Positions 36,415-45,318 are shown, counted from the stretch's first letter. The stretch: DNA of 64,000 bases from UBA1672 sp963977495 (GCA_963977495.1 CAXBOT010000002.1:186001-250000); one strand, 5' to 3'. Translations and numbers: made by a program. The notes: a model not told the origin generated them from the letters alone.

Positions 36415-37782
36415 TTACTCAACATTCGGCAGATCGGTAATGATATTTACATTCTCGATCTCTTCAGGGTTACCGACGATTACAGTCGTCATGCTGTCTT
36501 TATTCAAAAGGCGTTTGGCTATGGCTTGGATATCACTGATCTGCACTGCATTTAGTTGCGCGGCGCGTTGGTCGAGATAATCAATCGGCAGATGGTCAAG
36601 CTGCAAGGATAGCAAAACGCCTGCAATAGAGCCTGTGGATGTCAATGAGAGTGGCAATGAGCCAATCAAATAGGATTTAGCATCCGTGATTTCCTGCTCT
36701 GATACGGGCGTATCTTGCATTTTTTGCCATTCTTGGTTAATCAGGCTGCGCATTTCGGGCACAGATTTATTGACCGTTGAGGTTGAAACATGCAGCACAT
36801 CGGCCTCGTCATATTGACGGAAATAAGAATATACGCCGTAGGTCAGGCCGCGCTTCTCGCGGATTTCTTCCATCAAGCGAGAGCCAAAACCCGACTCGCC
36901 CAAAATGAAATTCATAATATGGGCGGCGTAATAGCCCTTATCCTGACGGCTGATTCCCGCTTGTGAAATTTCAATTACGGACTGCGGGATATCTTGCTTA
37001 TAGAGATAAGTTTTTCCTGCATTTTGCAAAGGCGATTTTTCAGCCGCTTTGACGGTTACATCAGGCATAGAACCAAAAACATCATCGAGAACGGCTTTGA
37101 GTTCCTCGGCGTTGATATCGCCGGCGACCCCGATCACCAATTCATTTTTACCCAATGTTTTGTGAAAACCGCGTAAATCATCGGGGGTAATGGCATCAAG
37201 TGAGGAGAGCGTGCCGCCGCTGTTCAGGGCGTAGGGATGGTTTTCGAAAATGCGGTCATTTTGAATGCGCGCGGCAATCCACCGTGGATTTGAAAGTGAT
37301 GACTTGATACGGCTTTTGTTGCTTTCACGCATCCGATCAACCGGATCTTGATCGAAACGCGGCTTTGTCAGGGCGAGTTTGAGAAGGTTAAAGGCAATCT
37401 CTTTGTTCGCAGAAAGTGTTTTCAGACCGCCGCCAAAATTATCGCGACTGGCTGAAAAAGACAGGCTGATGGAATTGTCGCGCAATGTTTTTTGAAAGAT
37501 TTGAGACGTGATATCGCCCGCACCTTCATCCATTGTGTTGGAGGCCAAGCGTGCCAGCCCTTGTTTTCCTGCGGGATCATTTTTAGAGCCTGCACCGCGA
37601 AAGGAATAGGCCATGGCAATGACGGGGATGCTGTGATCTTCCACCAACCATGCGGTGATGTTGGTTGGTGTGGTCACGTTTTGGATATTCAGAAATTTAC
37701 TTTGCGGCTCTTTTGCATACGCTGAAAACGAACACAGGCTTAACGCGACAATCAGAAGGGTTATATGATATTTGGTTTTCAT
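36415..37782 (-). CDS. M16 family peptidase-like protein, probably non-catalytic subunit
   Basis: 455 residues with a signal peptide (1-23, ending AYA-KE). Typical two-domain M16 (pitrilysin/MPP-like) fold: QGLARLASNTMDEGAGD sits where active members have HxxEH, so the zinc site is lost. It retains the C-terminal substrate-binding region with FGSRLMEEIREKRGLTYGVYSYF (seen at about 290-312). Its start overlaps the stop of the catalytic M16 gene (TAATG), suggesting a heterodimer as for MPP alpha/beta. Confidence 0.9.
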   Translation of the reverse strand: MKTKYHITLLIVALSLCSFSAYAKEPQSKFLNIQNVTTPTNITAWLVEDHSIPVIAMAYSFRGAGSKNDPAGKQGLARLASNTMDEGAGDITSQIFQKTLRDNSISLSFSASRDNFGGGLKTLSANKEIAFNLLKLALTKPRFDQDPVDRMRESNKSRIKSSLSNPRWIAARIQNDRIFENHPYALNSGGTLSSLDAITPDDLRGFHKTLGKNELVIGVAGDINAEELKAVLDDVFGSMPDVTVKAAEKSPLQNAGKTYLYKQDIPQSVIEISQAGISRQDKGYYAAHIMNFILGESGFGSRLMEEIREKRGLTYGVYSYFRQYDEADVLHVSTSTVNKSVPEMRSLINQEWQKMQDTPVSEQEITDAKSYLIGSLPLSLTSTGSIAGVLLSLQLDHLPIDYLDQRAAQLNAVQISDIQAIAKRLLNKDSMTTVIVGNPEEIENVNIITDLPNVE

Positions 37783-39233
37783 TATTTCTCTCCTTCTTTT
37801 TGTTGTGGCGCAGTTGTTTGTGGCGGCGCGGCTTTGGGCAATAATATGCCTGTCACGGGTGGTATAAGCGCAGGTGCATCAGGGTTAAGGAAGCGTTTGG
37901 CCACGTCTTGGACTTGTTCTTTTGTAACCGCGCTGATTTTTTGCGGCCAATATTCAATATCATCGAGCGTTGATCCGGTCACCATATTATATCCGATGGT
38001 CATGGCAGGGCCGCTCAGGCTGTCGCGCGCGAAAATGGCTTCGGCTTGTAGGCGGGACGAGGCGTCAGATAATTCCTGATCTGTGATGCCGTCTTTAATC
38101 AAGGCGCGTAAGTCATCATCAATGGCTTGTTTTAGGGGGGCGATTATATCGACGGAGGAGGGATTTGCCGCAATCGATAATGTGGCATCATCCCAAGCCG
38201 CACTCATATAAGACAGATTAATATTGGTGGCGTATTTTTTATCAATGACCAGAGATTTATAAAGACGCGAGGTTGAGCCGCCCGCCATAATTTCTTCCAA
38301 AACCTGAAGCGCCAGCGAGTCTGTTGTATTTTCGTGATAGCTTGGCACGCGGTAAATACGTTTGAAAACAGGCTCTTGCACATTGGGGTGTGATAATGCG
38401 ATTTGTGTGTCGGCTACAAAAGGCGGTGATATGGTGCGCAGTCTTTCGGGGGTGTCAACGCGTGGGATGATGCCGTATGTGCGCTTGGCCATTTCAAAGA
38501 CATCTGGTGCATTCACATCACCTGACACAATTAAGATAGCATTATTCGGCGCGTAATATAGGTCATAGAACCCTTTTGCATCGGCCCAGCTTAAATCGGC
38601 TATTTCATGCATCCAGCCAATGACAGGTATGCCATAAGGGTGGTTGGGAAACAGGGCGGTATTCATTTGTTCGGCCAGTTGTGCCTGTGGGTTGTTATCG
38701 GTGCGCTGTCTGCGTTCTTCGAGAATGACTTTGTTCTCAGAGGCGAAATCATCTGCAGGAACGTTGAGACCATGCATGCGCGCAGCCTCCATCGTCATCA
38801 TCTTTTCCAGTTGTTCCTTGGCGATGGATTGATAATAAGCCGTATAATCCTGAGAGGTAAACGCATTGTCTTCACCGCCCAAGGAACGGACGATTTTTGA
38901 AAATTCACCGGGTTTATATGTTCCCAAGCCTTTGTAGCTGTGTCCTTTGAACATGAGATGCTCTAGAAAATGCGCGATACCTGATTTGCCGCGCGGTTCA
39001 TCCGCTGCGCCGACGCGATACCAGACCATGTGCGTCACGACAGGGGCGCGGTGGTTTTCAACAACAATAACCTGTAGGCCGTTTTCAAGGGTGGTGGTCT
39101 TGGCGTTAAAAACTTTGGCAGGCGTAGCAATGGCGGTTTTTTCTTGCGCGATCGGCTCTTTTGCATGGGCATGATGCGCCAACGGCAAACCGCCAAGGCA
39201 TAAGAGGAGTAAAGCGATGAAGCGTTTCGACAT
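37782..39233 (-). CDS. M16 family zinc metallopeptidase (catalytic subunit)
   Basis: 483 residues. Signal peptide to AHA-K at about residue 24. The inverted zinc motif HFLEH (about 87-91) and the downstream glutamate ENKVILEER are intact. It should be periplasmic. Paired with the motif-less paralogue next to it; the pair and upstream DUF3035-lspA genes form a set common in alphaproteobacteria. Confidence 0.93.
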   Translation of the reverse strand: MSKRFIALLLLCLGGLPLAHHAHAKEPIAQEKTAIATPAKVFNAKTTTLENGLQVIVVENHRAPVVTHMVWYRVGAADEPRGKSGIAHFLEHLMFKGHSYKGLGTYKPGEFSKIVRSLGGEDNAFTSQDYTAYYQSIAKEQLEKMMTMEAARMHGLNVPADDFASENKVILEERRQRTDNNPQAQLAEQMNTALFPNHPYGIPVIGWMHEIADLSWADAKGFYDLYYAPNNAILIVSGDVNAPDVFEMAKRTYGIIPRVDTPERLRTISPPFVADTQIALSHPNVQEPVFKRIYRVPSYHENTTDSLALQVLEEIMAGGSTSRLYKSLVIDKKYATNINLSYMSAAWDDATLSIAANPSSVDIIAPLKQAIDDDLRALIKDGITDQELSDASSRLQAEAIFARDSLSGPAMTIGYNMVTGSTLDDIEYWPQKISAVTKEQVQDVAKRFLNPDAPALIPPVTGILLPKAAPPQTTAPQQKEGEK

Positions 39234-39261
39234 GGGGGTGTCCTTAAACTAACAGTTTTGA

Positions 39262-39798
39262 TTATTCTTCTATGATCGGCGTTTCACCGTTTAGAATGCT
39301 TTTGCCTTCTTCTTTATTCTTTTTGATTCTTTCCAGTTCCTTGATCGGGTCAACCACGGTTGCGGAGGCTTCGTTTTTATTGCCGCCAATATTCAGTAAC
39401 TTTTCGGCGACGGGTTTATTACGGTCATGCATTGTCTTTGTTTCGTTATTAATGACAGCGCGAATATTCGGATCAACCGGTTGCTTGACGGCTTTGTCCA
39501 GTAATGCTGCTTCTGCTGTGCTGGATGTTTGTTGTTTGGGAAGAGTGCGTCCCAAAACCGCTTTTGCGGCAGAATCAATCGCGGATTGTTCCTGAGGGCG
39601 CGGCATGCCCGGCATTGGTGGTGGTAAAGCAAGGGCAGGCGGCATCGCGAGTGGTGCGCGGGTAATCACGGCAAATTCGTCAGGGGCTTCTTTTTCCAGA
39701 CCCAAAGAGTTTTTGATGTTACTGCACCCCGTCACAAGCGGAAGCGATAATGCCAAAATGCTTAAAAGTGTAAGGTTTTGAAGTGTTTTATGAGTCAT
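39262..39798 (-). CDS. DUF3035 family outer-membrane lipoprotein
   Basis: 178 residues from ATG 39798 (MTHKTLQNLTLL); a longer form from 39906 would overlap lspA without support. Signal peptide and lipobox VTGC with Cys at about 24. KEAPDEFAVITRAPLAMPP is the DUF3035 signature (residues 34-52), followed by a Pro-rich stretch and a polar tail. In alphaproteobacteria it regularly lies between lspA and the M16 peptidases, and has been linked to the outer-membrane assembly complex; the role here is inferred. Confidence 0.88.
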   Translation of the reverse strand: MTHKTLQNLTLLSILALSLPLVTGCSNIKNSLGLEKEAPDEFAVITRAPLAMPPALALPPPMPGMPRPQEQSAIDSAAKAVLGRTLPKQQTSSTAEAALLDKAVKQPVDPNIRAVINNETKTMHDRNKPVAEKLLNIGGNKNEASATVVDPIKELERIKKNKEEGKSILNGETPIIEE

Positions 39799-39802
39799 TT
39801 GA

Positions 39803-40495
39803 TTATATTCCGAATCGTTCACGTAAAAATTTCTGAAAGTCCCGTCTCTTTTTATTGTTTTTACGATATCTTTGTCTTGTCTTTGTTTCAAAGAATAAAG
39901 ATACAATCATCAACAGACTTATCCCCGAAACGACAGACATATCAGCAACATTAAAGGCAGGCCAGTGATATCCTTTGACATGAAAGTCCAGAAAGTCAAT
40001 CACAGCGCCAAAACGGGCGCGGTCAATCACATTACCCAATGCACCGCCGATAATAAGGGCGTTACACAGGCCGTGGAAATGTTTTTCTGCCGACCAGAGC
40101 CAAAAGCCAAACAGTAAGGTAATTCCGAGTGCGACAAAGATCAGGATATAAGGCGTATAAATGCCTGTATCTTGAAACAGGCTGAAGCTCACACCCGTAT
40201 TCCATGCCATCACGATGTTAAAAAACGATGTCAGATGTATTTCTGTATAGGGAGACATACTGGGTGTGTGTTGATACCAATCAATGAAGCTATAACCGCT
40301 TCGTCCTTCGCGCGCAGGTCTGATAACATGCTCTACGACGGCCCATTTGCTTAACTGATCAAGTAAAACGACAAAACAAGCACTGAGAATCCAAAAGGTT
40401 CTACGGAACTGGATTGTGCGTATCTTTTTTGTCTTGCGGGCCAGCAGGCGCTCTCTTTTGCGCGTGTGCATGGCCTCCAGTTCTTCATCCGTCAT
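39803..40495 (-). CDS. lspA: Lipoprotein signal peptidase (signal peptidase II)
   Basis: Cleaves the prolipoprotein signal peptide in the inner membrane. 230 residues, with a charged N-terminal extension of about 30 residues and a 20-residue basic tail. Four helices; catalytic Asp residues in GNVIDRARFGAVIDFLDF and FNVADMSVV. The ATG at 40495 follows directly on the T-tract of the upstream buf terminator, so its only Shine-Dalgarno candidate (AGG) lies in that hairpin stem. A second ATG at 40471 follows GGAGG but with a spacing of only 2 bases. Confidence 0.95.
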   Translation of the reverse strand: MTDEELEAMHTRKRERLLARKTKKIRTIQFRRTFWILSACFVVLLDQLSKWAVVEHVIRPAREGRSGYSFIDWYQHTPSMSPYTEIHLTSFFNIVMAWNTGVSFSLFQDTGIYTPYILIFVALGITLLFGFWLWSAEKHFHGLCNALIIGGALGNVIDRARFGAVIDFLDFHVKGYHWPAFNVADMSVVSGISLLMIVSLFFETKTRQRYRKNNKKRRDFQKFLRERFGI

Positions 40496-40534
40496 AAAAA
40501 AACCTGTGATTTCCCATTTATAAAATCACAGGTT
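40496..40534 (-). terminator. Strong Rho-independent terminator of the buf operon
   Basis: On the minus strand a perfect 12-base stem (AACCTGTGATTT / AAATCACAGGTT), 10-base loop and T7 tract follow the bufD stop by 20 bases and end immediately at the lspA ATG. It closes the bufABCD transcript. Confidence 0.9.
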
Positions 40535-40553
40535 AGTTATTTATGGGCGACAA

Positions 40554-41075
40554 TCAAGCTTCTTTTTCTGCTTGTGACGCGCTGTTATGCGATATGTCGT
40601 TTGTTTTCGTTGTCTTTTTCCCGCACCAAAATTTTTGTGCAAGAAAATCAAGGGAAAACAGCCCGCCGCCTTTGAGCATCGGAACGGCCAAAAGCAGCAT
40701 CCAATAATAATGTTCAGGATTGGATATTTCATAACTTTCCGGCACAACAAACTGGATAACCAAGGTCATAACCAATAATCCCGCCGCGCCGAAACGTGTG
40801 AATAATCCAATAGCGAGCAGCACAGGTAAAATCAATTCTGCGGCTGTGCCTGTGACCGCGGCGAAATGCGGGTCAATACCGGGGATCGGGTGAATTTCTT
40901 CAAATAAAAGAACGGTTTCGTCCCAGTTTCCGGTAGTGTAATTATCATATTTCAGCATGCCGGACTTAAAAAATATGTTGGCCATGTACAAACGGATGGC
41001 GACATCAAGAAGCGGAGAAAGCGTGACATTCGATAGTTTGATGAGGCGTCCATATAATGTGCAAAGCGTTTTCAT
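40554..41075 (-). CDS. bufD: DoxX family membrane protein (BufD)
   Basis: 173 residues, four predicted helices. RLYMANIFFKSGMLKYDNY is the DoxX-type start (residues 27-45), with the FTRFGAAGLLVM helix and PESYEISNPEHYYW loop following. In bufferin operons a DoxX-like protein is the last, accessory gene (BufD), presumed to act in the membrane during maturation or export. It follows bufC by 40 bases and is followed by the operon terminator. Confidence 0.85.
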   Translation of the reverse strand: MKTLCTLYGRLIKLSNVTLSPLLDVAIRLYMANIFFKSGMLKYDNYTTGNWDETVLLFEEIHPIPGIDPHFAAVTGTAAELILPVLLAIGLFTRFGAAGLLVMTLVIQFVVPESYEISNPEHYYWMLLLAVPMLKGGGLFSLDFLAQKFWCGKKTTKTNDISHNSASQAEKEA

Positions 41076-41115
41076 TTCTGTTTAATCCTTTAATTTAAAT
41101 GCATTTTTTTATAAT

Positions 41116-41913
41116 TTATGTGGGGGTATTCGTGCGCATCGCAGAAAAAGTTTCGAGCGCGCTGTGTTTTTGTAAAAATGATGCAAAATCAAAGTCCTGA
41201 TATTTTGTCATTGTCGTTTCAACAGTTTCACCAAGCGGTGTTTTCTTAGTGAGTAAATCAAGAGCCATATATTCGTCAGCCGCAAGGGGGAGGAGATGCA
41301 CTTCTAAATGCGGACGAATGATCAGCAGTTTCGTTTGATGGAGCTGTGTTATGTCCGGTTTGTGATTTTGGGTTTCATCCAGACAAAAATCTCTAATTTC
41401 AATGACGGGATATTTTGATTGGATCAGCGCGGCAGATGCCCTTAATGGCACTATGGTTTGCGCCAAATCGTCTGGTGCGATCTGTGATAACGCATCAGGC
41501 GCAAGCGGCGCATCATCAGGCGCGTAATAGGCGGTATTAAGTGCAAATTCCAACGCTGCGATATCCGCCAGATAGGGTAGAGATTGCGCAGGCGGGTGGT
41601 CTTTTATAAAAATGTCAAAGCCTTGACCGTATTCATGGAGGCATCCGTTTGTTGGTGGGTGATTGAAAATAAACCCCCGCGCCGCCGCCTTAAAAAAGTT
41701 CTCACCAACCAGTTTTTCGATAATCGGATAGGTCCCGCGCAGGGCTTCGATCAGGCTGCCTGTGACGTTATTATGATAAATTTTAAGGCGTTCGCGCGCG
41801 GCGATGTCACCCTCTTCGAATAATGCCAAAACATCGCTTTCACAATCATCCAGATGATGTGCAGGTTGCGTCATGAGGGTTTTAAAATGTTTTTGAATTT
41901 TAGCGAGGAGCAT
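41116..41913 (-). CDS. bufC: DUF2063-containing partner of the MNIO enzyme (BufC)
   Basis: 265 residues from ATG 41913 (MLLAKIQKHFKTLM), preceded by AAGGGA; a longer in-frame form would run 33 residues into bufB. The N-terminal DUF2063 domain is seen (LKIYHNNVTGSLIEALRGTYP, then GENFFKAAARGFI and the PHxPPxxGCL-like FNHPPTNGCLHEYG), followed by a beta-rich C-terminal part. Such proteins bind the precursor and pair with DUF692 enzymes. The start overlaps the bufB stop by 14 bases, implying coupled translation. Confidence 0.9.
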   Translation of the reverse strand: MLLAKIQKHFKTLMTQPAHHLDDCESDVLALFEEGDIAARERLKIYHNNVTGSLIEALRGTYPIIEKLVGENFFKAAARGFIFNHPPTNGCLHEYGQGFDIFIKDHPPAQSLPYLADIAALEFALNTAYYAPDDAPLAPDALSQIAPDDLAQTIVPLRASAALIQSKYPVIEIRDFCLDETQNHKPDITQLHQTKLLIIRPHLEVHLLPLAADEYMALDLLTKKTPLGETVETTMTKYQDFDFASFLQKHSALETFSAMRTNTPT

Positions 41914-42811
41914 GCCACATCCCTTCGGGTGCTGCTTTTTGAATGATCTCACGGGCGCGTTGGGCCTCGTCCAATAAGGTTTGGAGGGGCGGAAAATCCT
42001 GATCCCATTCAATCAGTGTCGGCACAGCGCCGATGCGTGTCACGGCATATTCATAAAGCGCCCAGACCGCCGCGCAGACAGTTTGGTTATGGGTATCGAT
42101 CAAAATACTATGCGCGCCGATGGTTTTTTCAATATGCCCTGCTAAATGTATTTCACGCACAAAGGCGGGGTTGATCTGATCAATATATTCATGCGGGTCA
42201 AGGCCGTGATTGTGGCTTTGCACATATATATTATTGATATCCAGTAGCATAAAACAGCCGGTTTGTTCACACAGCGCGTTCATAAATTCCGGCTCTGTCA
42301 TTTCATTATCTTTGAAGGCGATATAGGTTGATGGGTTTTCAACCAATATGGCGCGCCCGAAATAATCTTGCGTTTGTTGTATGTTGGTGTTCAGGCGCAG
42401 CAATGTTTCGCTGTTATAGGGCAGGGGCAGCAAATCATTCAAATGCGCGTTGCCGCTGGCGCTCCATGCGACATGATCGGAAATGTTGAACGGGTTGTAA
42501 CGCTCAATCAGTGCTTTGAATTGTTTGAGGTGATCGAGATTAACGGCCTGATCAGAGCCTAAGGATAAGCCCACAGCATGTAAACTGAGCGGATACCGCG
42601 CGGCGATTTGGTCAAGGAAGTGACGGTGAACGCCGCCGCAGAAATAATTTTCGGGATGCACCTCAACCCAGCCAATCGCCGGATTTGTATCCAGAATCTC
42701 TTGGTAGTGGGGGCTACGTAAACCAATGCCCACCGGATCAATGAGGAAAAGATCCGGTGGGCACGAGGAAAAAGCCTGTTCGTTATGAGGAATAGAAGAA
42801 GGCTTATCCAT
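41900..42811 (-). CDS. bufB: MNIO (DUF692) iron enzyme, bufferin-modifying (BufB)
   Basis: 303 residues, TIM-barrel multinuclear non-heme iron oxidase of the DUF692 family, which modifies Cys residues of precursor peptides (to thiooxazole-type heterocycles in bufferins). Conserved metal-ligand segments: VHPENYF, SLHAVGLSLGSD, SDHVAWS, VENPSTYIAF, LLDINNIYVQSHNHGLDP, EIHLAGH, and LIEWDQDFPP near the end. It lies 11 bases after bufA, whose product is the presumed substrate. Confidence 0.93.
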   Translation of the reverse strand: MDKPSSIPHNEQAFSSCPPDLFLIDPVGIGLRSPHYQEILDTNPAIGWVEVHPENYFCGGVHRHFLDQIAARYPLSLHAVGLSLGSDQAVNLDHLKQFKALIERYNPFNISDHVAWSASGNAHLNDLLPLPYNSETLLRLNTNIQQTQDYFGRAILVENPSTYIAFKDNEMTEPEFMNALCEQTGCFMLLDINNIYVQSHNHGLDPHEYIDQINPAFVREIHLAGHIEKTIGAHSILIDTHNQTVCAAVWALYEYAVTRIGAVPTLIEWDQDFPPLQTLLDEAQRAREIIQKAAPEGMWHAPR

Positions 42812-42822
42812 AATATAAACTG

Positions 42823-43158
42823 TTACTCTGCGTGTGTATCAGCATGATCTGAATGATCTTCTGTGTCTTCAGCTTCAACGGCTTTGAAAGGTTCTACAGA
42901 ACCGTTGGCAAGTTTTTCACACACGCCAGTTGGAAGGTATAGCCATTCTTCGCCGCTGGCATCCGTTGTCGCTTGACCCGCGCAACTATGTGATTTATCC
43001 GCCGCGCCGCAGGTGTTTTTACCCGCTTTAACAACGCCATAGCATTTTTCTTTACCATCTTTTGCAGCATGCGCAGTTGATGATGCAGCAACAGTGCCCA
43101 TTGCGGCCATCGCGACAGCACCAGCAAGAAGTGTGTTTAGTGTTGTTTTAGAACTCAT
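42823..43158 (-). CDS. bufA: Bufferin precursor, DUF2282 (BufA)
   Basis: 111 residues. Sec-type signal peptide ending AHA-A at about residue 31. The mature part carries four Cys (39, 50, 59, 80) in the DUF2282 context KCYGVVKAGKNTCGAADKSH and LPTGVCEKL; in described bufferins these Cys are the modification sites used to bind copper. After the conserved core a short tail, DTEDHSDHADTHAE, is rich in Asp and His and could add metal ligands. First gene of the operon, about 80-90 bases after a sigma-F-like promoter. Confidence 0.93.
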   Translation of the reverse strand: MSSKTTLNTLLAGAVAMAAMGTVAASSTAHAAKDGKEKCYGVVKAGKNTCGAADKSHSCAGQATTDASGEEWLYLPTGVCEKLANGSVEPFKAVEAEDTEDHSDHADTHAE

Positions 43159-43247
43159 GTTTAATTCCTTTGTTTAAATGAATAAATTGCTCACCTTTTA
43201 ATCGAGTGATCCGTAAAAATGTACGTTTAATGTACTTACTCTAGCGG

Positions 43248-43273
43248 TTCGTTCGATCACGGATTAGGGTTAC
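43248..43273 (-). promoter_or_regulatory. Sigma-F (ECF)-like promoter of the buf operon
   Basis: On the minus strand GTAACC (43268-43273), 16 bases, then CGAA (43248-43251). This is an exact fit to the GTAACC-N16-CGAA promoter described for Caulobacter ECF sigma-F, whose regulon includes buf genes. No sigma or anti-sigma gene lies in the window. Confidence 0.75.
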
Positions 43274-43373
43274 ATTAAACAGGAAAAAAGGAAATCAAAT
43301 TTTTACAGGTGGATTTAATTTTAAAACCATGGTTTTTTATTGGCAAATAACGGATCGAAAAACTGAAACATCC

Positions 43374-44300
43374 ATGTATTATTTTGAAACATATAAAGAC
43401 TTAACAGATGCGGCGCGCGGATGCGTCATCGTCATCGGTAATTTTGACGGCGTGCATTTGGGGCATCAGGCTTTGCTTAATCAGGCGCGCCAAGTGGCGG
43501 ATGATTTGGGCAAGGCGCTCGGCGTTTTAACATTCGAGCCGCATCCGCGTCAGCTTTTTCGCCCTGATGATCGGCCATATCGCATTACACCGCAGACATT
43601 AAAGGCTGAGCGTCTGGATGCCAGCGGCGTGGATTATGTTTTTTCCCTGCCCTTTGATTGGGATTTTGCCAGCCAGTCTGCCGAGGATTTTGTGCAGCAT
43701 ATCCTGATAGATGGCTTGCGCGCTGATCATATCGTGATTGGCTATGATTTTAAATTCGGACAATTACGCAAAGGGACGGCGCAAACAATTCGCGATGGCG
43801 GCTTGCCTGTTACGGTTGTTGAGGAGGTGCGCGATACCGCGCTGGGTGATTTATCCTCCAGCCGCGTGCGTCAATTATTGCGCCATGGTCAGATGGACGA
43901 AGCCAATGCTGTGCTTGGTTGGGATTGGGAAATACATGGCAGCGTGTTTAAAGGCGATCAACGCGGGCGCGCGCTGGGCTATCCCACGGCGAATATGGAA
44001 ATGGGCGATACAGTGCATCCGGCCTATGGTATTTATGCGTGCTTTGCGCGTATTCAAGGTGAGGATGAATGGCTTATGGGGGCGTGTAATATTGGTATCC
44101 GCCCGATGTTCGAAGTTGAAACCGCGCAGGTCGAAACCTTTATTTTCGATTTTGACCGCGATATTTACGGGAAAACATTGCGGGTGCGCCCTGTCCAACG
44201 CTTGCGCGGGGAGGCGAAGTTTAACTCGCTTGATGACCTGATCGTGCAAATGGAAAAAGATTGCCGCCAAGCGCGTGATATTCTGAGCGCAAAGCTCTGA
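43374..44300 (+). CDS. ribF: Bifunctional riboflavin kinase / FAD synthetase
   Basis: Makes FMN then FAD. 308 residues from ATG 43374 (MYYFETYKDL); an upstream ATG at 43329 would add 15 unlike residues. Adenylyltransferase domain with IGNFDGVHLGHQ and SSSRVRQLL; kinase domain with LGYPTANM and GACNIGIRP. In many proteobacteria ribF precedes ileS; here a transporter and a novel operon lie between them. Confidence 0.96.
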   Translation: MYYFETYKDLTDAARGCVIVIGNFDGVHLGHQALLNQARQVADDLGKALGVLTFEPHPRQLFRPDDRPYRITPQTLKAERLDASGVDYVFSLPFDWDFASQSAEDFVQHILIDGLRADHIVIGYDFKFGQLRKGTAQTIRDGGLPVTVVEEVRDTALGDLSSSRVRQLLRHGQMDEANAVLGWDWEIHGSVFKGDQRGRALGYPTANMEMGDTVHPAYGIYACFARIQGEDEWLMGACNIGIRPMFEVETAQVETFIFDFDRDIYGKTLRVRPVQRLRGEAKFNSLDDLIVQMEKDCRQARDILSAKL

Positions 44301-44361
44301 TTGCTGTGCGATAGATGGTTTGAAAGGCGGATATGTCACGCCGATTGAGAAAGATAAAACA

Positions 44362-45282
44362 ATGAGTATCTTCTTTTCTTTATTATTTAACTTACTGCCG
44401 CTTTATGCCTTGATCGGAGCAGGGTATTTTGCCGCGAGCAAATTGCATGTTGATAAACGTAGTCTTGGCACTTTGGCGATTTATATTTTTATGCCTGTCG
44501 TGGTGTTCGGTTTTGTCGCCGATATGGATTTCCAGCCTGCCTATCTGGCCTTGCCGATTTTTTTCTATGTGGCGAGTGTCATTGTCGGGTTGGGGTTTTT
44601 CAGGCTTGGCGGCATGGTGTATCAGGATAAACAGAAAAACCTGATGGCGATGCTCGCCTCTATGGGCAATACGGGCTATTACGGTTTGCCGCTGGTGTTG
44701 CTGTTCTTTGATAAGGACACCGTGGCGATTTATATTTTCATGACCCTTGGCGGGTTGGTGTTCGAGGCCACTGTCGGCTACTACATCGCCGCGCGCAGCA
44801 GTTTCACGGTGCGTGAAAGCTTAATCAAGCTGACGCGCTTTCCTGTCATGTATGCGATGGCGGCAGGGTTTATCGTTAATGCATCGGGCTTTGAACTGCC
44901 TGAGATATTCTGGACATATTGGGTGCATTTCAAGGGGGCATACGTCATTACCGGTATGATGATTATCGGCGCCGCGCTGGGGGGCATGGAAAAATTTGTC
45001 TTCGGCCCGCGCCTTGTGGCTTTGGTCTTCGCCGGTAAGTTCGTCATATTCCCGTTGTTAAGTTTGCTCTTTATCGCGCTGGATAAAACGGTGATGCACT
45101 GGTTCTCGCCGGAAATTTATAATTTGCTTGTGATTGTAGCGATCGTCCCGCCCGCAGCGAATATTGCCGCCTATGCCACGCAGATGAATATAGAGCCTGA
45201 AAAGGCCGCCACCACGATATTGATCGGAACGATCTTTGCCCTGTTTTATATCCCTTGCGTGATTATGTTTATCGGTGTGTAG
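44362..45282 (+). CDS. AEC (auxin efflux carrier) family permease
   Basis: 306 residues from ATG 44362 (MSIFFSLLFNLLPLYALIG). Ten predicted helices, with the characteristic broken helices containing NTGYYGLPL and PPAANIAAYATQMN. Members move organic acids such as malate, or unknown carboxylates; the substrate cannot be read. It follows ribF by 61 bases. Confidence 0.87.
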   Translation: MSIFFSLLFNLLPLYALIGAGYFAASKLHVDKRSLGTLAIYIFMPVVVFGFVADMDFQPAYLALPIFFYVASVIVGLGFFRLGGMVYQDKQKNLMAMLASMGNTGYYGLPLVLLFFDKDTVAIYIFMTLGGLVFEATVGYYIAARSSFTVRESLIKLTRFPVMYAMAAGFIVNASGFELPEIFWTYWVHFKGAYVITGMMIIGAALGGMEKFVFGPRLVALVFAGKFVIFPLLSLLFIALDKTVMHWFSPEIYNLLVIVAIVPPAANIAAYATQMNIEPEKAATTILIGTIFALFYIPCVIMFIGV

Positions 45283-45303
45283 AGGGGGCTAAATGCCACA
45301 ATA

Positions 45304-45318
45304 TTGTGCAATGCACAA
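45304..45318. promoter_or_regulatory. Perfect PhaR-like palindrome
   Basis: TTGTGCAATGCACAA, self-complementary around a central base, with the TGC-N3-GCA core reported for the PHA regulator PhaR. The same sequence (central base apart) occurs at the phasin promoter near 57.2 kb. Confidence 0.6.
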
